DNA of 64,000 bases, taken from Takifugu bimaculatus. Lineage: Eukaryota > Chordata > Actinopteri > Tetraodontiformes > Tetraodontidae. This document shows positions 35,392-46,559 of the stretch, piece after piece. How positions within the stretch are numbered: position 1 is the stretch's first letter; each line of letters begins with the position of its first letter. The translations under genes were made by a program, and so were the position numbers. The stretch lies in the NCBI GenBank assembly GCA_004026145.2, contig CP034986.1, forward strand, positions 6,378,929 through 6,442,928, given 5' to 3'. A model generated the notes under the pieces. It was not told the DNA's origin. It was given only the letters and a program-made list of their open reading frames with translations, and ran no database searches.

Positions 35392-36903
35392 TTATGCTTG
35401 GACAACCAGGACATAGAGCGAGAAGAGAAGAGCGCAGGTAGAGGTGAAGTGGGTGGCGCTCAGTTTTTGGCTGCTGCCGAAAATGCTTCCGTCACACTTG
35501 GTCCTCGGGGGTTCGACGGGAGGAGTTGTACACTGCTGAGGTGAGGAGGTAGAGGTGGAAACGCCTCCGCCTCCAGGTGAGGAGGTAGAGGTGGAAACGC
35601 CTCCGCCTCCAGGTGAGGAGGTAGAAGTGGAAGCCCTGATCCACTCCAGGTGACTCGACACGGACAGAAGGAGATTTTTTCCCCCTTCACAGATAAAATC
35701 TGAACCCACACCAATCTGGATCCACATCTTACCATCTGTAACGAGCAGTGGAGATCCTCTTACAACCTGTGGAAAAACACAATTCATCCATGACAAATAA
35801 TCCTGTATAACAACAACAATAATGATGATGACAATATTATTAATAATCACCATGCATGTGCCTGAAGATAATGAGTAGTTTCCTGTACAGATCAAATCGT
35901 CTCTGGGTTGATTAGAACCAGTCTGACACTCATTATTTTCCAAGATTGAACCCTTTGCCATGACAGAACCATCTATTTAAACATATGACAGAAAAAGTGT
36001 TTGACCAGTGCTCGACACAACAGTTAAGGAATGATTTAAACAAACTGCATAAAACTGTCAGTTCACCATTTGAGCTTTGACCAATGATCCAGGCATCAGT
36101 TCCGCTCTGAAAAGTGCTGTTTGCTGGAGCCAAGAAGATCGAAGATATGTGATCTGAAAGATTGACCGGGCTGGACAGCTTCAGGAGGGCGATGCTTTGG
36201 CGGTAGTTTTGGGGATTAAACAAAGGGTGGTATACAGCTTTAGAAACTCCTCGTGACACTGGAACAGGATCAGAACCTGTCCTTTGGGGCTGGCCCAGAT
36301 CAACGGTTAAGCCTTCGTTATAAATGCTAAAGAAAACACAACCGAAGAAAATAAATGAACCTGGACAATTAAATGTTTAAAATGACATTAACTCTAGTTT
36401 TTAATGGGTTCTCTTATCGTAGCAAAGCTGAGATCCTCCCGCTTAAATTAAAGTAAGAAAATCTTCTTATACTGTAATGGTACTTACCTCTGCAAGAAAA
36501 AAGCATCTGTCAGCACCCACTGGTCAGATATCAGAGTTCCTATAATTGGGAACCTGCTGCCATTTATCTTGGCATACCAGGGCCATCTTTCTGGACCTCC
36601 CATATTTCCTGTCTCAAAAGAAGGAGAAGCGTCAGACCTCCAAAGACGCCTCATAATAGCCGGGCTAGATCATTGATAACAGACACGTTTCGCAGAAAGA
36701 AGCTGGTAACAAGAACTGGCTTACCTGGTTGGGCACCAGCTCCTGAAAATAAGAGCACAGAGAAATCAGCGAGGCAGTCCTGAACAGGGCGAGATGCAGT
36801 GTAACGAGGATTTAGGAGGAACTAGTGAGGTCAAGATTGAAATGTCCTCATCCTGACCTTCAGAGAGGGCAACCACCACGACCAGAACCTGGTAGAATCT
36901 CAT
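35392..36903 (-). CDS. GPI-type S1A serine protease homologue, copy 4 (catalytically dead)
   Basis: Exons: 36903-36858, 36742-36725, 36608-36488, 36326-36067, 35972-35851 and 35766-35392, giving about 313 residues. The His57 site reads TDAFFLQ, the Asp102 loop NYRQS and the Ser195 loop CMVVRGSP. The 215-226 loop reads GSDFICEGGKNL. Exon 5 has two separate 3-nt losses: one Val, together with the downstream CTGTAG acceptor, and one Leu before RDDLIC. Only the AAATAG acceptor remains usable and it keeps frame. The NVTGNSQLG linker is missing, and three STSTSSP blocks follow directly after EWIR. Confidence 0.76.
35535..35640 (-). repeat. In-frame 36-bp coding VNTR, copy 4 (3 blocks)
   Basis: Three blocks; both linkers are GGGG. 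The array begins immediately after the EWIR end of the protease-like domain. Confidence 0.78.
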
Positions 36904-36935
36904 CTTGACTGTGTCACTGTCTATCCGACCTGAAC

Positions 36936-36943
36936 TATAAATA
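36936..36943 (-). promoter_or_regulatory. TATA-like box, protease-homologue copy 4
   Basis: Same motif and spacing relative to the ATG at 36903 as in copy 1. Confidence 0.48.
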
Positions 36944-38878
36944 CTTTTTATTCAGTCATTCGCTCCACCCATAGCATACCTTTCAACCACAATTTAATTT
37001 GTCCGCATATTTTAGGTGCTGCTCCCAGTGATGGCATGATTCCTTTTCTTTTGTGCTGATGTGAATGTTATTTTCTGAAGCAGAAGGCCATTTGAGTGCA
37101 AACCAATAATTTAGTTCCTGTTGTTTGTATTTATTGTTTCAGCAAAGGAAAAGATAAGTTGCACCAGAACTTGAAGGCCTGGCTAAACTGTGCTCAGAGT
37201 GGAGATGTGGGTGGAACCAAAGCTCTTCCTGTGGGTTGCAAACCTCTATGTCCCCTGCTCGCTGTGCTGTGTATTTGTAATAAAGTTCTTTAGAAACCAG
37301 TCTTGATCAGGACTGAGGTGTGTGGACGTTCCTGACAGAATGACTAAAGATCAGCTGGTGTTTCAGACTATTTTAGCCTGGGTCTCTCCCTCACTGACCT
37401 TTAACCTTTAAGCCGATCATAAAGTGTACCTGTTTGATCACGTTGACACGTGCGCGTTAGGTTAAATTCACTCATCGGTGGTCTTCAAGCAGGACCTACA
37501 CGGCCCACAATCCAGCCGGGTTTTCTGTCCCACCAAGTTGAGCCCTGCTTTCTCCTGGGATCCCATTTTCCTTTGTAAAACATGGGTGGATCAGAAAACC
37601 CGGCAGGATAGAGGGCCTAGAAGGACTGGCTTGATGATCCGCTCACCTATCCCCCCTCCCTGTTGGTGCAAACCTAATTGTGACTGGGAATAAACCGTCG
37701 CTTTGCTTCACCGAGTCATCTTGAAGCCTTAGAAAGTGTAGAATCGATGCGTGATTGACCTAATTTCAGTGTCCTTCTGCAGCATTTGTAAGATGGCAGA
37801 CTGGAAACATGAAGGTTTTGCTGCAGCATCATAGATGAGAAGACTTCAGTGTTTAATGTTTTCGAAACTGTCTGGTTCAAACACTGAGAGTTTAATATTT
37901 TATATTTAAATATTTCATCTGCTTCACTAGGTGTGAGACTCTGATGATAAAATACATTTTCCTTTGACAGCCACCTGGCAGGTTGGTCTGGTTTGTCATG
38001 TGTTCTTCCCTCCGTCTGGTTTACATCCTCTTTCTCTGTCTTGTACTGCGAACTATTGTGTGACAAAAGAAGCCCGCCTGTCTTCGACAAAGGATGGCGG
38101 GCTAACAAAGGGCAAAAAGACAGAACTGGCATTGAAGTAGAAGTTTCCAGGTCCAATGTGTTGTTTTCAGGTCAATTCCACAGTTTTCCACCTGCTTGCA
38201 CGTAGCGCAAACATTGCTGAGGATTTGCTGCAGATAAAAACCAGGCCTGTCGTAAACGTTGCATGGTTGGCAGCGATGTGACGACATCAGTGCTTCACTG
38301 CTGACTTCCTGTGACTTTCTTGTCCCACTATTTTGTCAAGAAATCTTAACCAGTCAAATAAAAACTTAAGTGAAAGTAGTGCTGAAGTCTTCTTTTTGTT
38401 TGTGTATGTCATCCAGAAAGTCAGATGTTATTTGCATGACCATTTTTTGAAGCAGCACATTGCCAATGAAAATCAAGTCAGCTTCAGAAGGCGGGACTTT
38501 TTATCATGTCCTGGCCCACCAACAGAGGGCAGCAAAGAGGCCTTTTGGTTCACTTTCAGAAAAGTTTCCAAATCTTGGAGGTTTTTACATTGCTGCTTCA
38601 TTTTTCAGCTGCTTTTTGAAGTCAAGACACCTTCTCTGGTTTCTTTGTTCTTTCATTAATCATGGATTAGTTGTTTAACTAAAATAGTTCTCAGAGAGTC
38701 AAATTTGGCCGCCACTGTTGTCACACACATTGATGGGACTGTGTGTGTGTGTGTTTGTGTGTGTAAGCGCCGGGTTCTAATCTGACCTAAATTAACTGAG
38801 GTAGACAGAGGTTATTCACAATATATCCGCCAATGGAGTGACATGTGCAGTCCGATTTAGATGCACATGTAAGTGCAT

Positions 38879-39292
38879 TTATTGAGGAGTTTGGATCAAG
38901 TTGGAATCAGCTAAAGGACATTTTTTTGCATGTAGAACTGAAAATGTTGTTGCCAACACTTGACATGTGTGCAGCCACTTGTTCTGCAGTGCGTATGGAG
39001 TGATGTGGTCTTTTTGAGCCGTGTTAAGCTCTCTTGGATTCATGCATATTCGGAGTTCTTGCGTGTCCTTTATGCTTGTAGCAACCACTGATGACACCCA
39101 CTCAGTTGGCTCAGATACCAGGATAAGACTGTTCTGTAGAGACACAGGAATGTGACATGCAGCACAAACAACACGTCTCGCCTGTGACATGGAATAAGTC
39201 ACAGGTAGTTTCCCAAGCTCATCTGAGAAGGCACTGCTGGATTCCATGTGAATTTGCTGGAAAAGATCACCATCACCACCAGGGATGACCAC
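38879..39292 (-). mobile_element. Ty3/Gypsy-like pol fragment, unit 4
   Basis: Counterpart of 5165-5578; it shares KDTQE with unit 1. Confidence 0.7.
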
Positions 39293-39718
39293 CTTGCAAC
39301 AGACAAATCTGTCCCATAATTAAACATGATAGGGATGCAATAAGACCACACTGATACCCCGCACCCCCACCTGGTCACCTGTATAAATAAGTGTTCCCCG
39401 GTACGGTGTCTGTAGTGGCTCAGTAATCATCAGCAGTAACACAGTGACTGATCTACAGACAGTCATTCATTTCACAGCCTTCATCCAGAAGCTGATGTGA
39501 AGATCCTGTGCACAGGATCAGTGGTTTCTGCTCCAGTCAACATTGAGTGTTACAGTTTGGGATGTGGCCACCAGGGTGCAGCAGTGTTCAGCTGTTAGAA
39601 TCGATCTGTTCACTTAATACCCTCTCGTTCATCATTCTGCCCCATCTCTCCTCAGTTTCCTTCACCACTTGCTCTGCCTTTAAATACCTTTTTGCTAAAA
39701 CCATCCTATAATCTAGAC

Positions 39719-40371
39719 CAGGGGTGCTCACAATTTTTCAGCATGTGAGCTACTTCCAAAATGACCAAGTCAAAGTGATCTACCCACCACAAAAATGCAA
39801 AACATCTAATTAGTTTCAAATGTATTGAGGATTCTTTGTATGTACAATGTATGTTGATGTATCTTGCATAACCGAATGAGCCAATTTTGCAAAACACACA
39901 TAATAATTAACTATTAACATGTTTAGTAATTGCCTGAGTTTACTTTGATGACTTGCACTGAAGTGAATCAGCCAGGGATGCATAGGGACAGTAGCTGCTG
40001 ACAGCCAGCCTCACGCACACTTCCAAATGTTCATCAGTCATGGTGGAACGGTATTTGGGCTTAATAATCTTCATTAGACCGGCTGATGAGGCAAACGCAC
40101 TTCGAAAATGACATCGTGAAAATAAAGTCCACCTCCCATTCCGTATGAAAGTGATATGTTTTTGTCTTCTTGGTCCCGCTCCCTCATTCATTTTGATGAC
40201 CAGAAGCTTTAGCGATGGCTTCAAATCAGAGGTGATTCGCTGAATAACTGAGCGCTTCTGACTGGCTGCCCTGTATATCAATCAAGTGATGGGACAAATG
40301 ATAGGCTGATAGTTTTTAATGCCACGCCGCGATCGATCAGTAGATCGCGATCGACGTAATGAGCACCCCTG
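39719..40371 (-). mobile_element. Non-autonomous hAT transposon, unit 4
   Basis: Same insertion with both target duplications. It shares the STMTDEHLEV variant of the transposase remnant with unit 3, while units 1 and 2 have SAMTGEHLEV. Confidence 0.86.
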
Positions 40372-41575
40372 ATCTAGACTGATTAAGAACAAATCTGGCA
40401 AAGATGATTAAATGATGCAAATGCATCCACAAATTTGCTTTTAATGTACTGATAATTAGAAAGAATTAGGTTTAATCCAGTGTTGAAAGACTTTGTGGGC
40501 ATCGTTGATGTCTGAAAGGGACGAATACCATGATTATTCTCAGTGAGACTAAAGCTAGCAACCAACAGGTGTGCTCCATTAAGCCTTGAATCCACCCAAA
40601 TTCTAATTTAGTCCACCACTGAACTCCTCAGCTGATTTAGTTGGGAGTTTGTACGTAACCATGGTGATGACAGTGTGATTTTGCTGGACTACACATGAAC
40701 CTCGTGAGTGATACAATTGGTGAGCAAAGGCTGGCCCAGGCTGAGCATCTGTGGTTAACATCTCGGTGCCCCGTCCCACAGCGCCACCTTCAGGGGCCTT
40801 GTGAAGGTCATGCCGCGGTGGGTCGGGGAGGTTTGGCAGCAGAACGGGGATCAGCACCTTCCTAGGCAGGTGTTCAGTGAGAGAACATCCAAAATGGGTT
40901 ATGTTGGAATTAAATGTGACCATAAGAACATGTAAACTCCTCTCTTCCTCCTCACCTTCGGTCATATTGAAACACGGCCCTCCACGCAGAAGCTCCCATA
41001 TAGGGCCTTTGACACTTCCACATGCTTCCCACCCCTCATCTGGTTCTACTTTAACAAGTCAGAGCTCATTTTTCTCTTGTCACGAGAAGGTCGAGCTTGT
41101 TTTTGCTGTGTCCAAACTGTTTGTCAGACATCTGACCATCCATCCACAGCCCGTTATGACACAGGTGTCGTGGGATCCACTCACAACACAGCAGTTCTGG
41201 ACAGTTTAAAGAAAGGCTTTATTAGGTGTCAGGTAGTTTGCACTAACTTTCTGACATTTTTGGCGTTAGCAGGAAGACACCTTCCTGTCAATAAGGACCA
41301 AACGCATCTGTCCGTCGCCCACGGTTCTCCAAAGGTTCTCTGTATGTGACTGAAGAACTCCTGCATTAATTCTGGGATAAATTAAGCCTCCAAAATGTGA
41401 CATTTGGAACAGTAGTATTTGTTTGGACTGGAAGAGGATGGAATGAAGATGGAAGAAGATGTGAGGACGCTGGGGAGGAGATGGACTGGTCGAGTGACAT
41501 TGATGTATAGGAGAGAGAGAAATTCTCCTGGTTAGGAGCAGAAGAAATCAGGAGTTGGGAGGACACACACACACA

Positions 41576-41618
<43 letters not shown>

Positions 41619-42133
41619 CTTCATCTCTTCACATTTCCCTCCATTCGCAGGCTGAATGACGCTACGTTTAGAACATAAGTCTGAAATTTGGTGTGAGTGT
41701 AGCCGAACTTTAAGCTAAAATTGCAGCTTTTGTTGTTGGAGCAGAATTGGGTTTAGCCTGCTTCTGCACCGTTCCCACGCCTGTGAAGGTGTTCCCAAAG
41801 AAGCTTCAGTTGATGCGAACCAACATATGACTGAAGCAGGCGTCCATCGGTCCCTCTGAAGACACAACAGAGCAGAAACACGCAGATGGAGCGTCAGAGT
41901 TCCAGGCCAGGATGAATGCGTTTTACTCTGGAAGTCTTCGTTCGCTCTTCACCCGTAAACTTCCCGGTGTCTGACGGCAGCGCGTCCAATCAGATGAGGT
42001 TATCTGCTTCATGGGGATTAGATGATCTTATGTGGTCTGCTGCAATGTGTGAGAGCCAAGCGGCTCCGGAGGATCAGAGAGCGCTCGCGGCACCTGACAA
42101 AGCGCAGGTTTGGAGTCAGCAAGGAGTCTATGA

Positions 42134-42147
42134 GTTACCATAGCAAC
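42134..42147. promoter_or_regulatory. RFX X-box-like palindrome, unit 4
   Basis: Identical 14-mer to 8927-8940. Confidence 0.4.
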
Positions 42148-42277
42148 AAAGTCTACATGCAGTGATTAACTTTAGCTGTTGCGTCTGGATTCCGGGCTGT
42201 TGTTGACATGTTTTAGATCAACATGCACACTTTAATGTGGCGTTTGGGTCTACACAAGTTCGTCTGTGCCATAATAA

Positions 42278-42768
42278 GTGCTCCGTTCAGCCTCTCTGTC
42301 CCACTATAAACAGTCCATTTACCCTCTCTGTCCCACTATAAACAGTCCATTTACCCTCTCTGTCCCACTATAAACAGTCCATTTACCCTCTCTGTCCCAT
42401 TATAACTGCTCCATTCAGCCTGTCTGTCCCACTATAAACAGTCCATTTACCCTCTCTGTCCCATTATAACTGCTCCATTCAGCCTGTCTGTCCCACTATA
42501 AACAGTCCACTTACCCTCTCTGTCCCACTATAAACAGTCCATTTACCCTCTCTGTCCCATTGCAACCAGTCCATTTACCCTCTCTGTCCCATTGCAACCA
42601 GTCCATTTACCCTCTCTGTCCCATTGCAACCAGTCCATTTACCCTCTCTGTCCCATTGCAACCAGTCCATTTACCCTCTCTGACCCATTGCAACCAGTCC
42701 ATTTACCCTCTCTGACCCATTGCAACCAGTCCATTTACCCTCTCTGACCCATTGCAACCAGTCCATTA
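42278..42768. repeat. 32-bp minisatellite, unit 4 (about 15 repeats), array edge
   Basis: The right half is a homogenised run of the CCCATTGCAACCAGTCCATT variant, which is a single terminal repeat in the other units. The segmental duplication ends here, so the minisatellite coincides with the breakpoint. Confidence 0.94.
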
Positions 42769-45410
42769 CGCACTAAAACCTGTCTTTTTATACATGTTAT
42801 ATTCTATCCTATTCGCCTTTGGTTCTGGGCCAAAACTGTTCTAATTTCCCAAAACAACAGTTTTATTTGGGTCCTTCTAAAAGTCTTTTTCCTTTATTTT
42901 TTAAGTTAAATCCTTGGGCAGAGTGTCCTCCAGATTATTTTTTTTATCTTCAGACACGGTCCCCTCAGTAATGTAATGGGGATTACTCCTCACTGTGGAA
43001 TTCCTTCTAAATAATGACTCCGGGCGTGACTCGGATTCCCACGCTCCTCATCTGCGGCTTCAGCGGTGTCATCAATCACCAAGCCGATGACATTGCGTGC
43101 AGGCGATGTCATCGGCTGCTGCCAGTTTGAAGTGATGCGAGCGTGTTCTTGGTCGCATGGAGCACACCACTGGCCCATGCAATTTGCAGCAGAGGATTAA
43201 AAACAAAATAAATCAGAATTCCAAGCTTTCCTTTCCAACTTTCCACAATCTTTAGCACTAGCTGGAAGTTCTCCCCACCATAGCAACATTGCATCAAGTG
43301 TAGGGATACGTAGAGATGGAGCCTGCTGTTGCGTCAGCGTTGCCTTCGGGTTCTTCCTGCCTCAGACAGAAGAGGTGGCTTAGAATTCCGAACTCTTCGT
43401 GAAAATCCCCGTAAAGGCTCAGCTGTTTATTCCCATGCAGCCCTGTTTCCATCATCCCATCCATCCATTTTACCTCTAACTTCTCCAAGTTTTCTATCCC
43501 CTTTTCTCACCTCTTCCTCCTTATGGACATTATATAATCTAATTTCCCACCTCCCGTTGTGGCCCCTGTAGTTACCCCCCCCCCCCCCCACACACACACA
43601 CACACACACACACCATGTCCACATTATCTGTCCCAAACCAAAGTTACATAATGCAAATGGGGCTCTGAACCACAAAATTCTTATGTAACCCCTTTTGTTT
43701 CACACCACAGCGCAGAGTCCCCAAATATGGGAAAAAATAAAACAACTTTTGAGGATGATGCGACGTATTTTTGGTGAAACTCCCCTGTCAGACTGCATTG
43801 TGCGCATTGCTATAACACCCTTATGCAACATTAGCCCAAACGTCTTGCGTTCACTCTCAAAATTAAGGCTCTTTCTGTCACTGGCAGTTGACGCTTGATT
43901 TAATTTTTAGCGCACAGAAGCATATGGTGCATCGTCCGCCTCACAGCAGGAGGGATTGGCTCTCTCTTGGGGGCGAGGTGGACTAGAGCTTGGGTGTCCA
44001 CAATGTATTCCCCTGACCACTGGGTTTAGCACCACATGCTAATCTAGTCAGCAATGAGTAGAAGGTTAATAAATGATGCTAATTCTATGCATTTGGGGTA
44101 AAAATGATTTTCTTTAATGCAACACAGGTGCCTTGATGTTGCCAAACTTGGTTCCACATGTTACTGTCGCCTCAAGTGTGGGAATGTTTCTGTGGAATTG
44201 CTCCCGCAGATGTTGCTATCGGTCTAACCGGGCCACCTGTTTATTCCTCACGGCGTCCAGCATCTCCGGTGTCAACACACACTGCGTTGGCTGCAGATAA
44301 GGTTCATTATTGTGAGAAAATTCTGGATCCCACTGACGATTCGGACATAGCAGATGTGCGTGAGCAGCTAATGGTGGGAAAGTCCGTTGGAACGGCTCAG
44401 TCGAGCCTGTCTCCCAAAAGGGAACTGCAGTTTTAGGTATTGTTTTGCTCTCGTCATACACAACTCGCTTGGATGACAAGGTTTGGTTATAACTCTTGCC
44501 TCTGTGTGTTGTGTTGAAAAATGCCAAGCCAATGTGTCTCCGAAAAAAGTCAAGTTGTCTCCCGGAATAAATGAAATAAAGGATTTGTTTCAGCCAGACT
44601 GTAGATACCAGAGGGACACTCATATATTTAATACCTCCCACATTTTCTTATTAAACTAGCAGCAGTAATCTCTGCAGGGTCAGGATTAACAGCTTAATGG
44701 TCTCTGACAGCACACACATAACAATACACACACTTACATGTGACGCATACTTTCTCACATGCAGACAGGATGGATGTCATCTCACTAATTTATATATATA
44801 CTGTTTCACCAACTCAAGTTTTCAGGATGCAGGGTCCATCAAGAAGTCAAATCTCTGCAATTTCTTCTGCGCTTCTTCCTCCCTGTGTGGGATTTTCCAC
44901 ACTCGTTTTATAATTTAAAGGCAGAAGTATCCATTAGATGGAGAGCAGCCACAATTGCGTCCATTATTGATCAATCTGCAGAAAAGTGCAGCTTCTATAA
45001 ACTTGCCCAATGACACAAATCCAAAAATCTGACAGATTTCCAGACGTTGCCACAACTCAAACCTTCACCAATTCATCCAGGAATAAATTCTAGACACCCC
45101 AACGCTGAAGTGCTTACAGATATTAATCATGTCGTCTTCTAAAAGACAAATTTATGGCTGTGATTAAAGTTTTATGCGCTCAGACAACAAAACAACAAAA
45201 GTATGGATTGTATGTGTGTGTGTTCGCATTTGCTACACATGAGGTACCAAAAGACTCATTCTACGAGCAAATTGAGGCCATGTTTGGGGCTGTGGGGCTA
45301 TTTTTATGGGCCCCACAACTTCAAAGGAAGGTTAAGACATGATTTTAAGGTTTGGTTAGGTTAAGGCTGTTCTGGACAGGATATGTATTTGTCTTAGTAT
45401 TTTTCAAAGT
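42769..45410. other. Single-copy flank right of the duplication, no recognised gene
   Basis: Sequence unrelated to the tandem units. It contains a hairpin at 43083-43116, a poly-C plus (CA)n tract at 43575-43612, and an open minus-strand frame at 44216-44641 (141 codons) with no motif I recognise. It may include old transposon remnants. Confidence 0.5.
43083..43116. repeat. Short inverted repeat (hairpin)
   Basis: GCCGATGACAT and ATGTCATCGGC are perfect 11-bp inverted arms around a 12-nt centre. A further two pairs form after one mismatch. The function is unknown. Confidence 0.7.
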
Positions 45411-45414
45411 TAGA

Positions 45415-45417
<3 letters not shown>

Positions 45418-45498
<81 letters not shown>
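45418..45498. repeat. (GT)n microsatellite
   Basis: A pure run of about 40 TG dinucleotides. A second run follows at about 45630-45665. Confidence 0.95.
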
Positions 45499-45500
<2 letters not shown>

Positions 45501-45627
45501 ATGCAAAAAACACATTTTCTGTGAGTGTAATCCAGTCAGAAACCTCGCTCAGCTGGAATTATTAAAGGGCCGTTAATTACCCATAATCCACCTCGTACCA
45601 GATGTCTGCTCTGCTGGAGTGGACAGG

Positions 45628-45666
<39 letters not shown>

Positions 45667-45751
45667 TGTGTGTTCAGTGTGGCCTCTACACATCCATATG
45701 GATGCATTTGTCCTTTTTCCCATCATCTGTTGCTCTTTTCTCCAAACCTGA

Positions 45752-46445
45752 CGCTCCTCCTCTCCTCTCCACCTCTCCTCCTCTCCTCTCCTCCTCTCCA
45801 CCTCTCCTCCTCTCCTCCTCTCCCTCTCCACCTCTCCACCTCTCCTCCTCTCCTCCTCTCCTCCTCTCCTCTCCTCCTCTCCCTCTCCACCTCTCCTCCT
45901 CTCCTCTCCTCCTCTCCTCCTCTCCTCTCCTCCTCTCCTCCTCTCCACCTCTCCTCCTCCTCTCCTCCTCTCCACCTCTCCACGTCTCCTCCTCTCCTCT
46001 CCTCCTCTCCCCTCTCTCCTCTCCTCCTCTCCACCTCTCCACCTCTCCACCTCTCCTCCTCTCCTCTCCTCCTCTCCACCTCTCCTCCTCTTCCTCTCCT
46101 CCTCTCCACCTCTCCTCTCCTCCTCTCCTCCTCCCACCTCCCTCTCCTCTCCCCCCTCCTCTCCCCTCTCCACCTCTCCTCTCCTCCTCTCCACCTCTCC
46201 TCCTCTCCTCTCCTCCTCTCCTCCTCTCCTCTCCTCCTCTCCTCCTCTCCTCCTCTCCTCTCCTCCCTCTCCTCTCCACCTCTCCACCTCTCCTCCTCTC
46301 CTCTCCTCCTCTCCACCGCTCCACCGCTCCTCCTCTCCTCCTCTCCACCTCTCCTCCTCTCCTCTCCTCCTCTCCACCGCTCCACCGCTCCTCCTCTCCT
46401 CCTCTCCTCCTCTCCACTTCTCCTCCTCTCCACCTCTCCTCCTTC
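45752..46445. repeat. About 700-bp polypyrimidine (CTCCT/CCACCTCT)n tract
   Basis: Almost every base on the + strand is C or T, built from CTCCT and CCACCTCT words. The minus strand is therefore pure G/A-rich and reads as Arg/Glu/Gly in all frames (up to 266 codons), and the + strand as Ser/Pro/Leu (317 codons). Such frames are a composition artefact. Mirror-symmetric homopurine DNA can form triplex (H-DNA). Confidence 0.95.
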
Positions 46446-46485
46446 CCGGCCCACAGATCTGTTCACGCCTCCCTCCCGCTCTCAG

Positions 46486-46552
46486 TTCAGTTCAGGATTC
46501 TGCCGCTGCCTCCACAATAATGGACAAAACCTTCTGTCTGACCCTCCTGCAG
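46486..46552 (+). other. Possible short exon (speculative)
   Basis: A strong pyrimidine tract ends in CTCTCAG at 46485. A GT donor (CTGCAG then GTACCG) follows at 46553, enclosing 67 nt with an ATG at 46520 that reads MDKTFCLTLLQ in phase 0. The phase does not fit the NHS-like exon 62383 (which needs phase 1), so it would be a non-coding exon or part of another transcript. It could equally be chance next to the CT tract. Confidence 0.15.
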
Positions 46553-46559
46553 GTACCGT

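Larger units (their letters stand above)
33977..42768. repeat. Tandem segmental duplication, unit 4 (truncated at right)
   Basis: Homology with the other units ends inside the 32-bp minisatellite, at about 42768. Unrelated single-copy sequence follows (CGCACTAAAACCTG). Like unit 1 it has the empty LINE site and keeps the 577-bp segment missing from units 2 and 3. It has a private deletion of about 285 bp near 37250, relative to 3290-3540 of unit 1. Confidence 0.93.

Noticed and set aside
1..42768. Assembly duplication (same locus assembled several times, or two haplotypes joined)
   Set aside because: Not excluded, but four copies with different insertions, deletions, VNTR numbers and exon variants are hard to explain as one locus or two alleles.
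44216..44641. 141-codon minus-strand frame in single-copy DNA
   Set aside because: No recognisable domain, no plausible splice context, and a competing open frame on the other strand.
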